Shown here: positions 54,832 to 63,604 of the stretch, one piece after another
How the letters are laid out: every line of letters begins with the position of its first letter
How positions within the stretch are numbered: the first letter of the stretch is position 1
Origin: Haloarcula pelagica
GTDB lineage: Archaea; Halobacteriota; Halobacteria; Halobacteriales; Haloarculaceae
Direction of reading: 5' to 3'
DNA length: 64,000 nt
NCBI RefSeq assembly: GCF_030127105.1
Contig: NZ_CP126161.1
Coordinates: forward strand, 2,232,001 to 2,296,000
Program-made: the position numbers and the translations under genes
Notes under the pieces: model-generated
Seen by the model: the letters and a program-made list of their open reading frames with translations, nothing else
Told to the model about the DNA's origin: nothing
Database searches by the model: none

Positions 54832-55539
54832 ATGGATTCCCACGGTGGTGACGAACGTGGTGCGACGCGCCTGGAGTTCGATCTCTCGGCCAGTACGTAC
54901 CCGTTCGTCCTCGCGTCGGGACATGCGTCGTGTACGATCTCGCTGCAGCAGTGTCTCCCGAGCGGTGACGGGCTGTACACCGAGTTTTTCACCGTAGAGG
55001 GGGCCGACCCGGAGCGGTTCGTGGGGTTCGTGGAGGACGGGCGAGGAGAGGCCCGGGTCCTGAACCGAACCGACGACGGTGGACTCGTCGAGGTCGCCGT
55101 CGGGGAGCACTGCCCGGTCGTGACGCTCGCCGACGCCGGCGCGGTCCCGCGGACGGCCAGAGGGGCGGACGGAAACGGCGCGATCGTCGCCGACGTGCCG
55201 ACGGCGACCGACACCGCCGTCGTGATCGAGTCGTTCCTCGACGCTCATCCGGCGGCCGAGCTGGCGGCGAAACAACAGCGCGAGTCGATCGCCCCGCTGT
55301 TCGGGTTCCGGGACTACGCGGCTCTCACGGACACGCTGACCGACCGCCAGCGCGACGTGCTGGCGACGGCACACGAGGCCGGATACTACGAGTGGCCCCG
55401 TGAGACTACCGCCGAGGAGTTAGCGAGCAGACTGGACATCTCCGCGCCGACGCTGCACAAGCACCTCCGGATGGCCGAACGGAAGCTCGCCGCCGCGCTG
55501 CTTGCCTGTCCACACGAGGAGTCGGCGCTCGACGACTGA
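54832..55539 (+). CDS. Bat-type HTH-10 transcription regulator
   Basis: A 235-residue regulator. The N-terminal region (TRLEFDLSASTYPFVLASGH) resembles the bacterioopsin-activator sensor half. The C-terminal HTH-10 domain is unmistakable: LTDRQRDVLATAHEAGYYEW, PRETTAEELASRLDISAPTL, HKHLRMAERKLAAALL. The target genes are unknown. A TATA-like atactt about 27-32 bases upstream supports the ATG at 54832. Its stop is directly adjacent to the convergent mutS stop. Confidence 0.9.
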   Translation: MDSHGGDERGATRLEFDLSASTYPFVLASGHASCTISLQQCLPSGDGLYTEFFTVEGADPERFVGFVEDGRGEARVLNRTDDGGLVEVAVGEHCPVVTLADAGAVPRTARGADGNGAIVADVPTATDTAVVIESFLDAHPAAELAAKQQRESIAPLFGFRDYAALTDTLTDRQRDVLATAHEAGYYEWPRETTAEELASRLDISAPTLHKHLRMAERKLAAALLACPHEESALDD

Positions 55540-58221
55540 CTACTCGATCCGGTCCGCCAGCGTCGCCAGCGTGTTCATCGCCTCCAGGGGCGTCATCGTC
55601 GCCACGTCGGTCTCCCGAAGCGTCTCCCGGACCGACGCCGGGAGGGTCCCGTCCGCCGTGTCGGGGTCGTCCACCGCTCCGTGGCCGTCCTGCTCGGGAT
55701 CGCCGGTCGAGTGCTCGTCTGATCTCCCCGGCCGGTCCCGGTCTAACAGCGCCCGTGAGCGTTCGACGACGGCATCGGGTACGCCGGCCATCTCGGCCAC
55801 CTCGACGCCGTAGGAGGCCCCGGCCGGCCCGGCCGCGAGTTCGTGGTCGAAGACGACCTCGTCGCCGGGACTGGTCTCGAAGTGGCGGTTGACGACGCCG
55901 GGCAGGTCGGCCGCCGCGTCGGTCAGATCGTGGTGGTGGGTCGCAAACAGCGTGTAGGCGCCGACCTCGTCGTGGAGGTACTCCGTGACAGCCCGTGCGA
56001 TCGCCAGCCCGTCGGCCGTCGAGGTCCCGCGCCCGACCTCGTCCAGCAGGACCAGCGAGTCCGTCGTCGCCGACTGGAGGATCGTCGCGAGTTCGCTCAT
56101 CTCGATCATGAACGTCGAGCGCCCGCCGGCGATGTCGTCGCTGGCGCCGACCCGCGTGAACACCCGGTCCAGGATCGGGACGGACGCGGACTCGGCAGGG
56201 ACGAAACTCCCGGCCTGGGCCAGCAGGCAGAGACAGGCGACCTGGCGCATGTAGGTCGACTTCCCGCTCATGTTGGGGCCAGTGATGACCGCGAAGTGGG
56301 GCGAGTCCTCGTCGCCGGCGTGGTCGCCGACGGCGCCCAGGTGCGTGTCGTTGGGGACGAAGGCGTCCTCGGCCCGCTCGACGACTGGATGGCGACCCGC
56401 CGTGATGTCGATGCCGTCGGCACCCACGGCCGGCCGGACGTAGTCGTGCCGGGCGGCGACGGTCCCGAACGAGACCAGCACGTCCAACCGCGCGAGCCGG
56501 TCGGCGAGCGCCTGGACCCGCTCGGCCTCGTCGGCGACCGTCTCCCGGACCGCCCGGAAGAGGTCGTACTCCAGGTCGTCGGCGGCCGTCTCGGCCCGCA
56601 TGATCTCCTCCTCGCGGGCCTTCAGTTCCGGCGTGTAGAACCGCTCGCTGTTTTTCAGCGTCTGGCGGCGCTGGTAGTCCTCGGGCACCGCGTCGAGGTT
56701 GGCGTTTGTCACCTCGATGTAGTAGCCGTGGACGCTGTTGTGGCCGACCTTCAGCGAGTCGATGCCGGTCCGCTCGCGTTCCGTCGATTCGAGGTCGTCG
56801 ATCCACTGTTTGCCCGATCGCTCGGTCGAGCGCAACTCGTCCAGTTCGTCGTCGTACCCCTCCCTGATGACCCCGCCCTCGGTGATCTCCTGGGGCGGAT
56901 CGGGCCGGATCGCGGCCTCGATCTCCTCGCGCACGTCGCTCAGCGGGTCGAGTGTGGCGTGCAGGTCCGCGAGCAGCCGCGCGTCGGCGTCGGCCACCTG
57001 CTCGCGGATGTCGGGGACGACCCCGAGTGTCGCGGCCAGCGACCGCAGGTCCCGGGCGTTCGCCCGGCCCCGCGAGACCCGCGAGATCAGCCGTTCGAGG
57101 TCGTACACCTCGCTCAGCAGTTCGTGCAGTCGCTCCCGAGTGGCGGGGTCCCGTTTCAGCGCCCCGACGGCCTCGTGACGGCCGGCGATACGGTCCTCGT
57201 CCAGCAGCGGCCGCCGGAGCCAGTCGGTCAGCTCCCGCCGGCCGAGCGCACACGCCGTCTCGTCGACGGTGTCGACCAGTGTCCGGTTCTCGTGGCCCCG
57301 CACCGACCGGCGCTCGAACAGCTCCAGGCTCTCGACGGCGACGGCGTCCAGCAGCATGTACTGGCGCGGGTCGTACCGCGTGAGGTGGTTGAGATACCCC
57401 AGTGTCTCCGTGGGGTCGTCCTCGCCGGTCGGCTCCCCGTCCGGGCCGACCGCGCCGCTGTTGCCCCGCGTGTACTCCGCGTAGGCCAGCAGGGCGCCAC
57501 AGGCCTGGATCTCGCTGTCGCCGGCCAGCAGCCGTTCGGGCGGGCCGAAGTACCGCCCGACGAGGTCGGCGGCCGCCTCACGCTCGAAGACCGACGGGTC
57601 GTACGCCGAGACGAGACACGAGGGGCCAAAGACAGCCTCCTCGTCGATGTCGACACCGGGACCGACGATAGCCTCGGCGGGGCCGAAGCGGCTCAGCTCG
57701 TCCGTGACGGCCGTCTCCGAGCCGACGCTGGTCGCGTAGCAGTCGCCGGTCGAGACATCCAGCAGCGCCAGCCCGTACTCGTCGCCGCGGGCCAGCGCCG
57801 CGACGTAGTTGTTGTCCGCACCCCCCAGCAGTTCGGCTTCGGTCAGGGTGCCGGGCGTGACGATCCGGGTCACCGCCCGCTCGACGACGCCGGTGACCGC
57901 GTCCGGGTCTTCGACCTGATCGGCGATGGCGACCCGGTAGCCCGCGTCCAGCAGCGTCTCGACGTACGATTCGGCGTTGTCGATGGGGATGCCGGCCATC
58001 GGGTACTCGCCGGTGGAGTCGGTCCGCTGTGTCAGCGTGATCTCACAGAGCCGTGCGACCCGCTCGGCCGCCTCACAGAAGGCCTCGTAGAAGTCCCCGA
58101 CCTGGAAGAGCACGAGCGCGTCGTCGTACTGCCGACACAGCTCGAAGTACTGGGCCATCATCGGCGTCAGCTCGTCGTCCAGCTCGGCCATCTTCTCGGG
58201 TGGGCCAAGCGCAGCGTCCAT
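55540..58221 (-). CDS. mutS: DNA mismatch repair protein MutS
   Basis: An 893-residue MutS1. Domain I has the mismatch-reading loop in [20 protein letters not shown] (FxE type, F-Y-E). The core and clamp follow. The ATPase has Walker [10 protein letters not shown] near residue 648, Walker B/D-loop region [20 protein letters not shown] and [11 protein letters not shown]. An acidic insert ([18 protein letters not shown]) precedes the C-terminus. The start at 58221 ([20 protein letters not shown]) removes a basic upstream frame. No mutL follows, unlike many genomes. Confidence 0.95.
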   Translation of the reverse strand: MDAALGPPEKMAELDDELTPMMAQYFELCRQYDDALVLFQVGDFYEAFCEAAERVARLCEITLTQRTDSTGEYPMAGIPIDNAESYVETLLDAGYRVAIADQVEDPDAVTGVVERAVTRIVTPGTLTEAELLGGADNNYVAALARGDEYGLALLDVSTGDCYATSVGSETAVTDELSRFGPAEAIVGPGVDIDEEAVFGPSCLVSAYDPSVFEREAAADLVGRYFGPPERLLAGDSEIQACGALLAYAEYTRGNSGAVGPDGEPTGEDDPTETLGYLNHLTRYDPRQYMLLDAVAVESLELFERRSVRGHENRTLVDTVDETACALGRRELTDWLRRPLLDEDRIAGRHEAVGALKRDPATRERLHELLSEVYDLERLISRVSRGRANARDLRSLAATLGVVPDIREQVADADARLLADLHATLDPLSDVREEIEAAIRPDPPQEITEGGVIREGYDDELDELRSTERSGKQWIDDLESTERERTGIDSLKVGHNSVHGYYIEVTNANLDAVPEDYQRRQTLKNSERFYTPELKAREEEIMRAETAADDLEYDLFRAVRETVADEAERVQALADRLARLDVLVSFGTVAARHDYVRPAVGADGIDITAGRHPVVERAEDAFVPNDTHLGAVGDHAGDEDSPHFAVITGPNMSGKSTYMRQVACLCLLAQAGSFVPAESASVPILDRVFTRVGASDDIAGGRSTFMIEMSELATILQSATTDSLVLLDEVGRGTSTADGLAIARAVTEYLHDEVGAYTLFATHHHDLTDAAADLPGVVNRHFETSPGDEVVFDHELAAGPAGASYGVEVAEMAGVPDAVVERSRALLDRDRPGRSDEHSTGDPEQDGHGAVDDPDTADGTLPASVRETLRETDVATMTPLEAMNTLATLADRIE

Positions 58222-58268
58222 GCACGACCCGGGGAGTCGGGCGGGCAAATACCCCACGGTCGGCCGGC

Positions 58269-59462
58269 TCAGGCGTCGCCGTCGGGGTGTGGCTCGTCGG
58301 ATCGGTGGCCGTCGGGTCGCTCCCCGTCCGTCGGGTCCCCCTCGCCGTCGGCGTCCGTATCCAGTGGATCGACCCCCGCCGCGTCCTCGTCCAGCGGCTC
58401 CTCGGGGGCGTCGTAGCGGAACCACTGCTCGCGCCCGAGCACGAGACAGACCCTCCTGTCGAGGTCCTCGATGACCCTGTTGTCAGTGTCGATGGCCACG
58501 TCGACGAGGCCTTCGAGGGAGTCGACGGTCACCGTCGGCGGCTCGTCGGCCCGCCTGGGCACCCGACCGGTGGTGATCCACTCGTCGAACTCCGCGCGCG
58601 TCTCCCGGTACGCGAGCCACTGGCGCTCGGCCTCGGAGACCGTCAGCCGGCCGGTGCGCCGCGCGGCGACGAGGCCGACCAGCCCACACAGCCCGACACC
58701 GAGAGCCAGGGGGCCGCCGAGACGACGGATCGGGCCGTATTCGGCCGGCACGGTGATACGCTCGCTCTGGCTGTCGGACGCGACGGCCGGTTCCGAGTCC
58801 TCGACGCGGAAGACGCTCCCGTCGGCCGTGATGCGCAGCCGGTTCGTCCTGGTGGCGTCGACCGGCTGGCCGTTCCGGGTCCCCGAGACGTTCGTCCGGG
58901 CGACCAGGGCGACTTCGAGCGTCCCGGGGGACCCGCCGAGTCGCTCCTCGATCCGCCGGGCCTCCGTGACGGCCGCCGTGGCGTTCACCGAGAACGGCAC
59001 GCTCGTCCGTTCGTTCGGCGAGAGCGAGTCGACGGTCGTCTCCGCGACCGGTCGTTCGACCGACCAGTAGACGGAGCCGTTCTCGCCCTCGCCCGTATCG
59101 ACCGAGCGAAAGACCAGTGCGATCGTCGTGGTCGCGTTCAGAGCGCCCCCGTCGCTCGCCGCGTAGGCGTAGGTCGCCGACCCGTTCAACCGCGGGCTGA
59201 CCCGCTGGAAGTAGACGCTCCGGTTCCGGAGCACCGTTCCCTCGGCGAAGGCCTCGCTCCCGTTGACGACACGCGCCCGATGCGAGAAATCGAGCGTGGA
59301 TCGCCAGGAGGAGGCCTCACGGGTCTCCGTCGTCGTCCCCGGTTCGACGTGGGTCGCGTAGGTGACGTAGCCACCGACGGCCCCGACGAGCAGGAGGACG
59401 GCGACGAGTACGGCGTAGTTGTCAGCGACGAGCGTCCGCAGGCGACGGCTCCGACGGGTCAT
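58269..59462 (-). CDS. DUF5305 membrane protein
   Basis: A 397-residue protein with an N-terminal helix ([20 protein letters not shown], residues 16-35), a beta-rich extracytoplasmic domain of about 210 residues containing [20 protein letters not shown] and [20 protein letters not shown], a second helix near 245-268, and a cytoplasmic tail ending in a highly acidic, Asp/Gly-rich stretch. This matches haloarchaeal DUF5305 proteins, commonly found next to signal peptidase I and DUF1102 genes. It lies 48 bases after the signal peptidase gene. Confidence 0.82.
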   Translation of the reverse strand: MTRRSRRLRTLVADNYAVLVAVLLLVGAVGGYVTYATHVEPGTTTETREASSWRSTLDFSHRARVVNGSEAFAEGTVLRNRSVYFQRVSPRLNGSATYAYAASDGGALNATTTIALVFRSVDTGEGENGSVYWSVERPVAETTVDSLSPNERTSVPFSVNATAAVTEARRIEERLGGSPGTLEVALVARTNVSGTRNGQPVDATRTNRLRITADGSVFRVEDSEPAVASDSQSERITVPAEYGPIRRLGGPLALGVGLCGLVGLVAARRTGRLTVSEAERQWLAYRETRAEFDEWITTGRVPRRADEPPTVTVDSLEGLVDVAIDTDNRVIEDLDRRVCLVLGREQWFRYDAPEEPLDEDAAGVDPLDTDADGEGDPTDGERPDGHRSDEPHPDGDA

Positions 59463-59510
59463 TCCATTTGGGATACTGGTTACTCTGTGGTAATCTCTTG
59501 GATTGTAACA

Positions 59511-60659
59511 CTACCTGAACCGGGAACGGAGTCGATCGAGCGAGGATGGGGCGTCCCGCGACCGCGAGCGCACCCGACCGGTGTCGACGAGCGCGGCCCC
59601 GAGCACGTAGAACGACCCCGCAAGCAGCGCGTCGATAGTGACGATCGGCGCCCACGGGTGGATCCGGTAGAGGCTCCGGATCGTCGACTGCGGCAGGAGG
59701 TGGAGATAGCGGTGCTCGACGACGAAGTAGCGGTAGTAGCCGGTGTCTTCCGGAGCCGTGATACTGAGCGTGGCGTTGACCGTCGACCGCGCCGGCACCA
59801 CCGTCTCTCGGGGTTCGAACGTGACGCCCTCGGTCACGGGTTCAACGTACGTGACCATCGGGACGAACCCGCCGTTGCCCAGCACGTACCGGGTCGATTC
59901 GGTCGTCCCCTGCTCGATGACACGGAGCCCCGGGGAGTCGCTCTCGGAGCTGATGACGCCGAACTCCTGTGGGCCGGCCGGGCCGACCATCGCGGCTGTC
60001 GCCGACAGCACGACCGCTCCCGCCAGGACGAGCAGGATCAGCCGGGCGCTCACGCCGGTCTGCCGGGACGTGTCCCGCCCCTCGCGGTTCCGGTCCCCGC
60101 CGACCAGGAGATCGACGACGTAGGCCGCGACCGAGAGCGCGACGAGCAGGTACGCGACCCCCTGTGTCCCGAGCAGCGACCGTGTCCCGGCGAGTTGTGC
60201 CAGCCGTTGCTGGACCGCTCCCAGTGTCTCCTGTGTCCCCGTCACGAGAACGCCGACGCCAGGGACGGAGACGACCGTCCCCCCCGGTTGCCAGACGACG
60301 GCGACGATCTGTGCGTCCGTCACCGGGGGTTCGCCGCCGTCCTGGTCGGTAAACGGGTTGTTGTCCCCGCGGGTGACGTAGCCCCGGTCGGTCCGGTCGA
60401 CGACCCGGTGGGTCGTCAGCCCGCCGCCCTGGATCTCCTCGGCCCGGAACGTGACGACATCGCCCTCGTCGACCGGACCCGCCAGCGCCGCCGGAATCGC
60501 GACGAACCCGTCGCCCGGGTCCAGCGTCGGCTGCATACTCCCCGTCGTGACGTAGCCCAGCAGGACCGGCTGTCCGAGGAGCTGTCCGACGACCATCGAC
60601 ACGAGGAACAGGACGACAACCACCTCTAGCAGTGTCTCGACCCAACTCCACACCCTCAT
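59511..60659 (-). CDS. Archaeal signal peptidase I (S26B, SipW-like) with C-terminal beta domain
   Basis: A 382-residue membrane protease. TM1 (8-27) is followed by the active-site Ser41 in TTGSMQPTLDPGD and a general-base His84 in GLTTHRVVD; His in place of Lys marks the ER/SipW (S26B) type. The region VTRGDNNPFTDQD completes the peptidase core. Unlike plain signal peptidases, it continues through two more helices (about 150-175, 192-214) into a beta-rich extracellular domain (VIEQGTTESTRYVLGNGGFV, PRETVVPARSTVNATLSI) and a last helix. The ATG at 60659 lies 23-28 bases after tttata, which decides the start. Confidence 0.88.
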   Translation of the reverse strand: MRVWSWVETLLEVVVVLFLVSMVVGQLLGQPVLLGYVTTGSMQPTLDPGDGFVAIPAALAGPVDEGDVVTFRAEEIQGGGLTTHRVVDRTDRGYVTRGDNNPFTDQDGGEPPVTDAQIVAVVWQPGGTVVSVPGVGVLVTGTQETLGAVQQRLAQLAGTRSLLGTQGVAYLLVALSVAAYVVDLLVGGDRNREGRDTSRQTGVSARLILLVLAGAVVLSATAAMVGPAGPQEFGVISSESDSPGLRVIEQGTTESTRYVLGNGGFVPMVTYVEPVTEGVTFEPRETVVPARSTVNATLSITAPEDTGYYRYFVVEHRYLHLLPQSTIRSLYRIHPWAPIVTIDALLAGSFYVLGAALVDTGRVRSRSRDAPSSLDRLRSRFR

Positions 60660-60681
60660 CGCCAGCGATTGGTCCTCCACG

Positions 60682-60687
60682 TATAAA
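60682..60687 (-). promoter_or_regulatory. TATA box of the signal peptidase gene
   Basis: The minus-strand tttata (plus-strand tataaa, 60682-60687) is a near-consensus TATA element 23-28 bases before the ATG at 60659. It implies a leaderless mRNA and rules against the GTG at 60680. Confidence 0.6.
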
Positions 60688-60720
60688 TTCCTGCTGGCCT
60701 GACAGGAACTCGCGACCGGT

Positions 60721-61650
60721 TCACGCCGACAGCCGCTCCTCGATCGACACCAGCGTGAACGACCCGATAAAGCCCAGCGCGTACCCGACGAGGTGGACGT
60801 ACAGGTTCAACACGCCGTCCCCGACGATCGGGTCGATGGGGAACGTGACGAACGGAACGGCGAGGAACAGGCCGGTCGCGAGGACGAACAACTCGAAGTG
60901 GCCGGGCCGGGTCGTCGTCGTGCGAAGCGCTGTCGTGAGTGCCGTGACGTGGTCGCGTACCGCCAGCGTGTACAGCACCAGCACCAGCGTGAGCGCTGCA
61001 ACGAGGCCGATCAGCGACGCGACCAGCACCGAGGTGACCGGGACGGTGACACCGCGGACCGGCACGCTCACCCGGTTGGTGGCGACGGCGCCCAGCGTCA
61101 GTACCGTGATGAGCTGGAGACCGAGAAAGAACAGCAGCGGCGCGGTCGCGTGCGTCGGGGCCACGTCGAACCGCCGGTCCAGATGCGCGGCGATCGCCAG
61201 CGGGAGGTACCCGAACAGCGCCATCGCCACGCCCGAAAACCCGACGCTGACGCCCTCGCGGACGATCGCCAGGTTCAGGTACGACAGCGCCGGCGGACAG
61301 ACGAGGACCAGCGAGACGAACACGACCCGGAACCGTTGCCGGTGGCCGCTCGCGACGCTCAGGGCGTAGCCGGTCGGCGCGAGGACGCCGTACGCGAGGA
61401 GGTTCCGTTGCAGATGCGACCCGTCCAGGTGGACGAACGGCGAGGCGATCGCCGTCCCGACCGACGGGGCGGCGTACTCGAAGACGAGCGCCCGGCGAAC
61501 GGGGAGCGGCAGCGACGCGACCGCGAGCAACACCGCGGGCACCGCGAGCAGGAGCGCGACATCGACGACGGTAGCGCGGTCGAACAGCCGGCTCACCGTC
61601 CGCGCCGTGACCGTCCGATCGGCAGCAGACTGCTCGCCCGGTCCGTTCAT
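60721..61650 (-). CDS. Rhomboid-like intramembrane serine protease
   Basis: A 309-residue protein with about seven hydrophobic helices. It carries the three rhomboid hallmarks: SHLQRNLLAYG (HxxxN, His79 and Asn83), the GxSx catalytic serine in VGFSGVAMALFGYLP (Ser139), and the catalytic-type His286 in YVHLVGYALGF in the last helices. A longer loop between the Ser and His helices is unusual. The ATG overlaps the stop of the upstream DUF1102 gene by four bases, so the two proteins are made together. The substrate is unknown. Confidence 0.8.
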   Translation of the reverse strand: MNGPGEQSAADRTVTARTVSRLFDRATVVDVALLLAVPAVLLAVASLPLPVRRALVFEYAAPSVGTAIASPFVHLDGSHLQRNLLAYGVLAPTGYALSVASGHRQRFRVVFVSLVLVCPPALSYLNLAIVREGVSVGFSGVAMALFGYLPLAIAAHLDRRFDVAPTHATAPLLFFLGLQLITVLTLGAVATNRVSVPVRGVTVPVTSVLVASLIGLVAALTLVLVLYTLAVRDHVTALTTALRTTTTRPGHFELFVLATGLFLAVPFVTFPIDPIVGDGVLNLYVHLVGYALGFIGSFTLVSIEERLSA

Positions 61651-62702
61651 TCCGGTTCGATGTCGTCCCCCCGGCGTTCGGCGGCCCGGCGCAGGAGATA
61701 CGCGAGCAGGAGCAGTGCGAGGAGCCCCCCCAGGACGACTCCCGGACGCTGTGCGAACCCGCCCAGTTCCGTCGGCTGCCCGCCGGCGGAGCCACCGTCT
61801 ACGGCCCCACCGGCGGCCGTCGTCTGGTTCCGCGTCGGCGTCGCGGTCCCGCCGTCTGTCCCGCCCACCGACGAGGAGACGCGGCCGTCGGTCGTCGGGG
61901 TCGGCGTGCCGGTTGCCTGGGGGGTCGGTGTCGACCCGTCGCCGTCGTCTCCGTTTTCGCTCGGTCGGCTGGGGGTCGCGATCGGCGTCGAGTCGTCCGA
62001 CGGATCGGGCGTCGCGGTCGGCGTCGGTTCCCGACGGTCGGTCCGGTCCGTGTCGTCGTCATCGTCGTCGACCCGTTCGGGCACCGACGTTGGGACCGGC
62101 GTCGGTTCCGGAGTCGCCGTCGGCTCCGGCGTAGGGATCGGCTCGGGCGTCGCCGTCTCCGTCGGCGGCGGCGTCGATCCGTCGGGGGTCTCGGCGTGGA
62201 CGGTGAACGAGTCGGCTTGGTCGACATCGTGTTCTCCGCGGGTGTCGATCCGCAACCCGACGTGGACCGTCATGTTCGGTCCGAGCACGACCGCGTTCGC
62301 CTCCCGTTCGAGGGAGCCGGCCGCCCCGCCGCTCCGGTAGAACCGGACATCCTCGGCGTCGTCCGTCAGCCACACCTTGGCCTGGTCGGAGCCCGTGTAC
62401 GTGATCGTGAATACGTTGCCGATTCGGGTCGTCGCGTCCTCTTTGACGCCGTCCGCGTCGGCGTAGGGGTTCGACTCACTCAACAGGAGTTCTATTTCGC
62501 CCTCCTCGTTGAGCACCGCGTACTTGCCGTTGTCGCCTTCCGCTGGCGCGAGGTGTACCTCGTCGTTGATGGCGTCGGTGCCCGACTGGGTGAACGGCGC
62601 CGCACCCGTCGGCACGAGCATCACTACCGATGCCAGTGCGAGTGCGGCGACGAGGGCGAGTGCGCGTCGGGACACGGTGGTCTCACCGGGTGTTGTAGTC
62701 AC
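61647..62702 (-). CDS. DUF1102-like secreted protein with Thr/Pro-rich stalk and C-terminal anchor
   Basis: A 351-residue protein. An N-terminal signal sequence (RRALALVAALALASVVMLVP) precedes a DUF1102/TasA-like beta domain (DEVHLAPAEGDNGKYAVLNE, FTITYTGSDQAKVWLTDDAE, VVLGPNMTVHVGLRIDTRGE) of about 140 residues. A Thr/Pro/Glu-rich low-complexity stalk fills about residues 165-310 and is probably glycosylated. One C-terminal helix (VVLGGLLALLLLAYLL) with a basic end anchors it. The start is GTG at 62702 or a GTG nine codons later. It overlaps the rhomboid gene. Confidence 0.78.
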   Translation of the reverse strand: MTTTPGETTVSRRALALVAALALASVVMLVPTGAAPFTQSGTDAINDEVHLAPAEGDNGKYAVLNEEGEIELLLSESNPYADADGVKEDATTRIGNVFTITYTGSDQAKVWLTDDAEDVRFYRSGGAAGSLEREANAVVLGPNMTVHVGLRIDTRGEHDVDQADSFTVHAETPDGSTPPPTETATPEPIPTPEPTATPEPTPVPTSVPERVDDDDDDTDRTDRREPTPTATPDPSDDSTPIATPSRPSENGDDGDGSTPTPQATGTPTPTTDGRVSSSVGGTDGGTATPTRNQTTAAGGAVDGGSAGGQPTELGGFAQRPGVVLGGLLALLLLAYLLRRAAERRGDDIEPE

Positions 62703-63010
62703 TACGATTTTGTATTTCTCTCTATGCGGGGGCGAAAAGACTGTTAGACGGTGTTTCGAAACCCTGTCAAACGCTGTCTAGATCGCTGACCACGCCGAAA
62801 CCGCGGACCAGAACTGCAAATACTCTGATTCCCTTCCAATGAGGAGGACGCTACTGGATATGGTGATAGCTGGGTGTACCGCCAGAAAGTCTGCCTCCTC
62901 CAACTCGACTCGCCAGACCGACGTATGGATCGTTGCTACGATGGAATCCCTATCTGTCAGAACGAGGGCAAAATACGGAACCGATGACGTGGACTCAGGC
63001 GGCCGTCTTC
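62703..63010. other. Intergenic region between the two DUF1102-type genes
   Basis: This 308-base region is clearly lower in GC than its surroundings. It contains the likely promoter of the anchored DUF1102 protein (AT-rich run near 62709-62720 read on the minus strand). I see no convincing gene; short open frames on the plus strand lack family resemblance. Confidence 0.5.
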
Positions 63011-63604
63011 TTAGAGGACATCGGACAGCATATCTCGGTTTCCACCGGTGGCAGCATGGATCGTCAGCGTTCCACCAGCGTCGTTGTCGGTCGAGCCCTT
63101 CGTTTCGATTGTCGCTTCGACATCGACACCGTCGGGCTGCACGAGCTTCGGGATATTGTCGACATCGCTGTAGTCATCGACACGTAGCGAAGTGCCCGCA
63201 GAAATTGCGACCGCCTCTTCACCGGACGCGGTCAGTTCGAGCGATTCGAGATTGAAACCGCTCGCTTCGATGACCACTCGCATATCTCCCGTGCCAGAAA
63301 TGTTACTGATGCGGAACAGCTCCCCGAAATTGTACGTCGAGTCGGGGTTGAGCCCTTCCGCATCACCGGGGAAGATACCGAGGTCGCTGTCCGAGTTGAA
63401 ATCGAGTTCGAGTTGTCCGTCGCTGGTGCCGGAGGCGTACGTGTCGTTGAGTGCCTGGATCTCGACGAACCCACTCGAGTCCGCGGCGACGTTCACTTCG
63501 GCAGTTCTTTCTGCTTCCGCTGTCTCGAAGGCGCCGGTACCCATTGCGGCCGCCGAACCGGCCGCGAGCGATCCCATTCCGATCAGGAATTTGCGTCGTT
63601 GCAT
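63011..63604 (-). CDS. DUF1102 exported protein (TasA/camelysin-like fibre subunit candidate)
   Basis: A 197-residue protein. A twin-arginine-type signal (QRRKFLIGMGSLAAGSAAAM) runs into the DUF1102 signature GTGAFETAEAERTAEVNVAA. A compact beta-sandwich follows (GFVEIQALNDTYASGTSDGQ, FGELFRISNISGTGDMRVVI, VAISAGTSLRVDD). The region around the signal end resembles SipW-processed TasA/camelysin precursors. No C-terminal anchor is present, so it is released or polymerises. A Shine-Dalgarno-like aaggaga lies shortly before the ATG at 63604, unlike the leaderless neighbours. Confidence 0.82.
   Translation of the reverse strand: MQRRKFLIGMGSLAAGSAAAMGTGAFETAEAERTAEVNVAADSSGFVEIQALNDTYASGTSDGQLELDFNSDSDLGIFPGDAEGLNPDSTYNFGELFRISNISGTGDMRVVIEASGFNLESLELTASGEEAVAISAGTSLRVDDYSDVDNIPKLVQPDGVDVEATIETKGSTDNDAGGTLTIHAATGGNRDMLSDVL

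Noticed and set aside
55843-58416. 857-residue plus-strand frame opposite mutS
   Set aside because: Composition is that of an antisense shadow and every MutS motif is on the other strand.
58053-60629. 858-residue plus-strand frame across DUF5305 and the signal peptidase
   Set aside because: It spans two well-supported minus-strand genes and their promoter gap and has no recognisable domain.
62839-63255. Plus-strand gene between the DUF1102 genes
   Set aside because: It overlaps the well-supported exported DUF1102 gene antisense and lacks a promoter or family resemblance.
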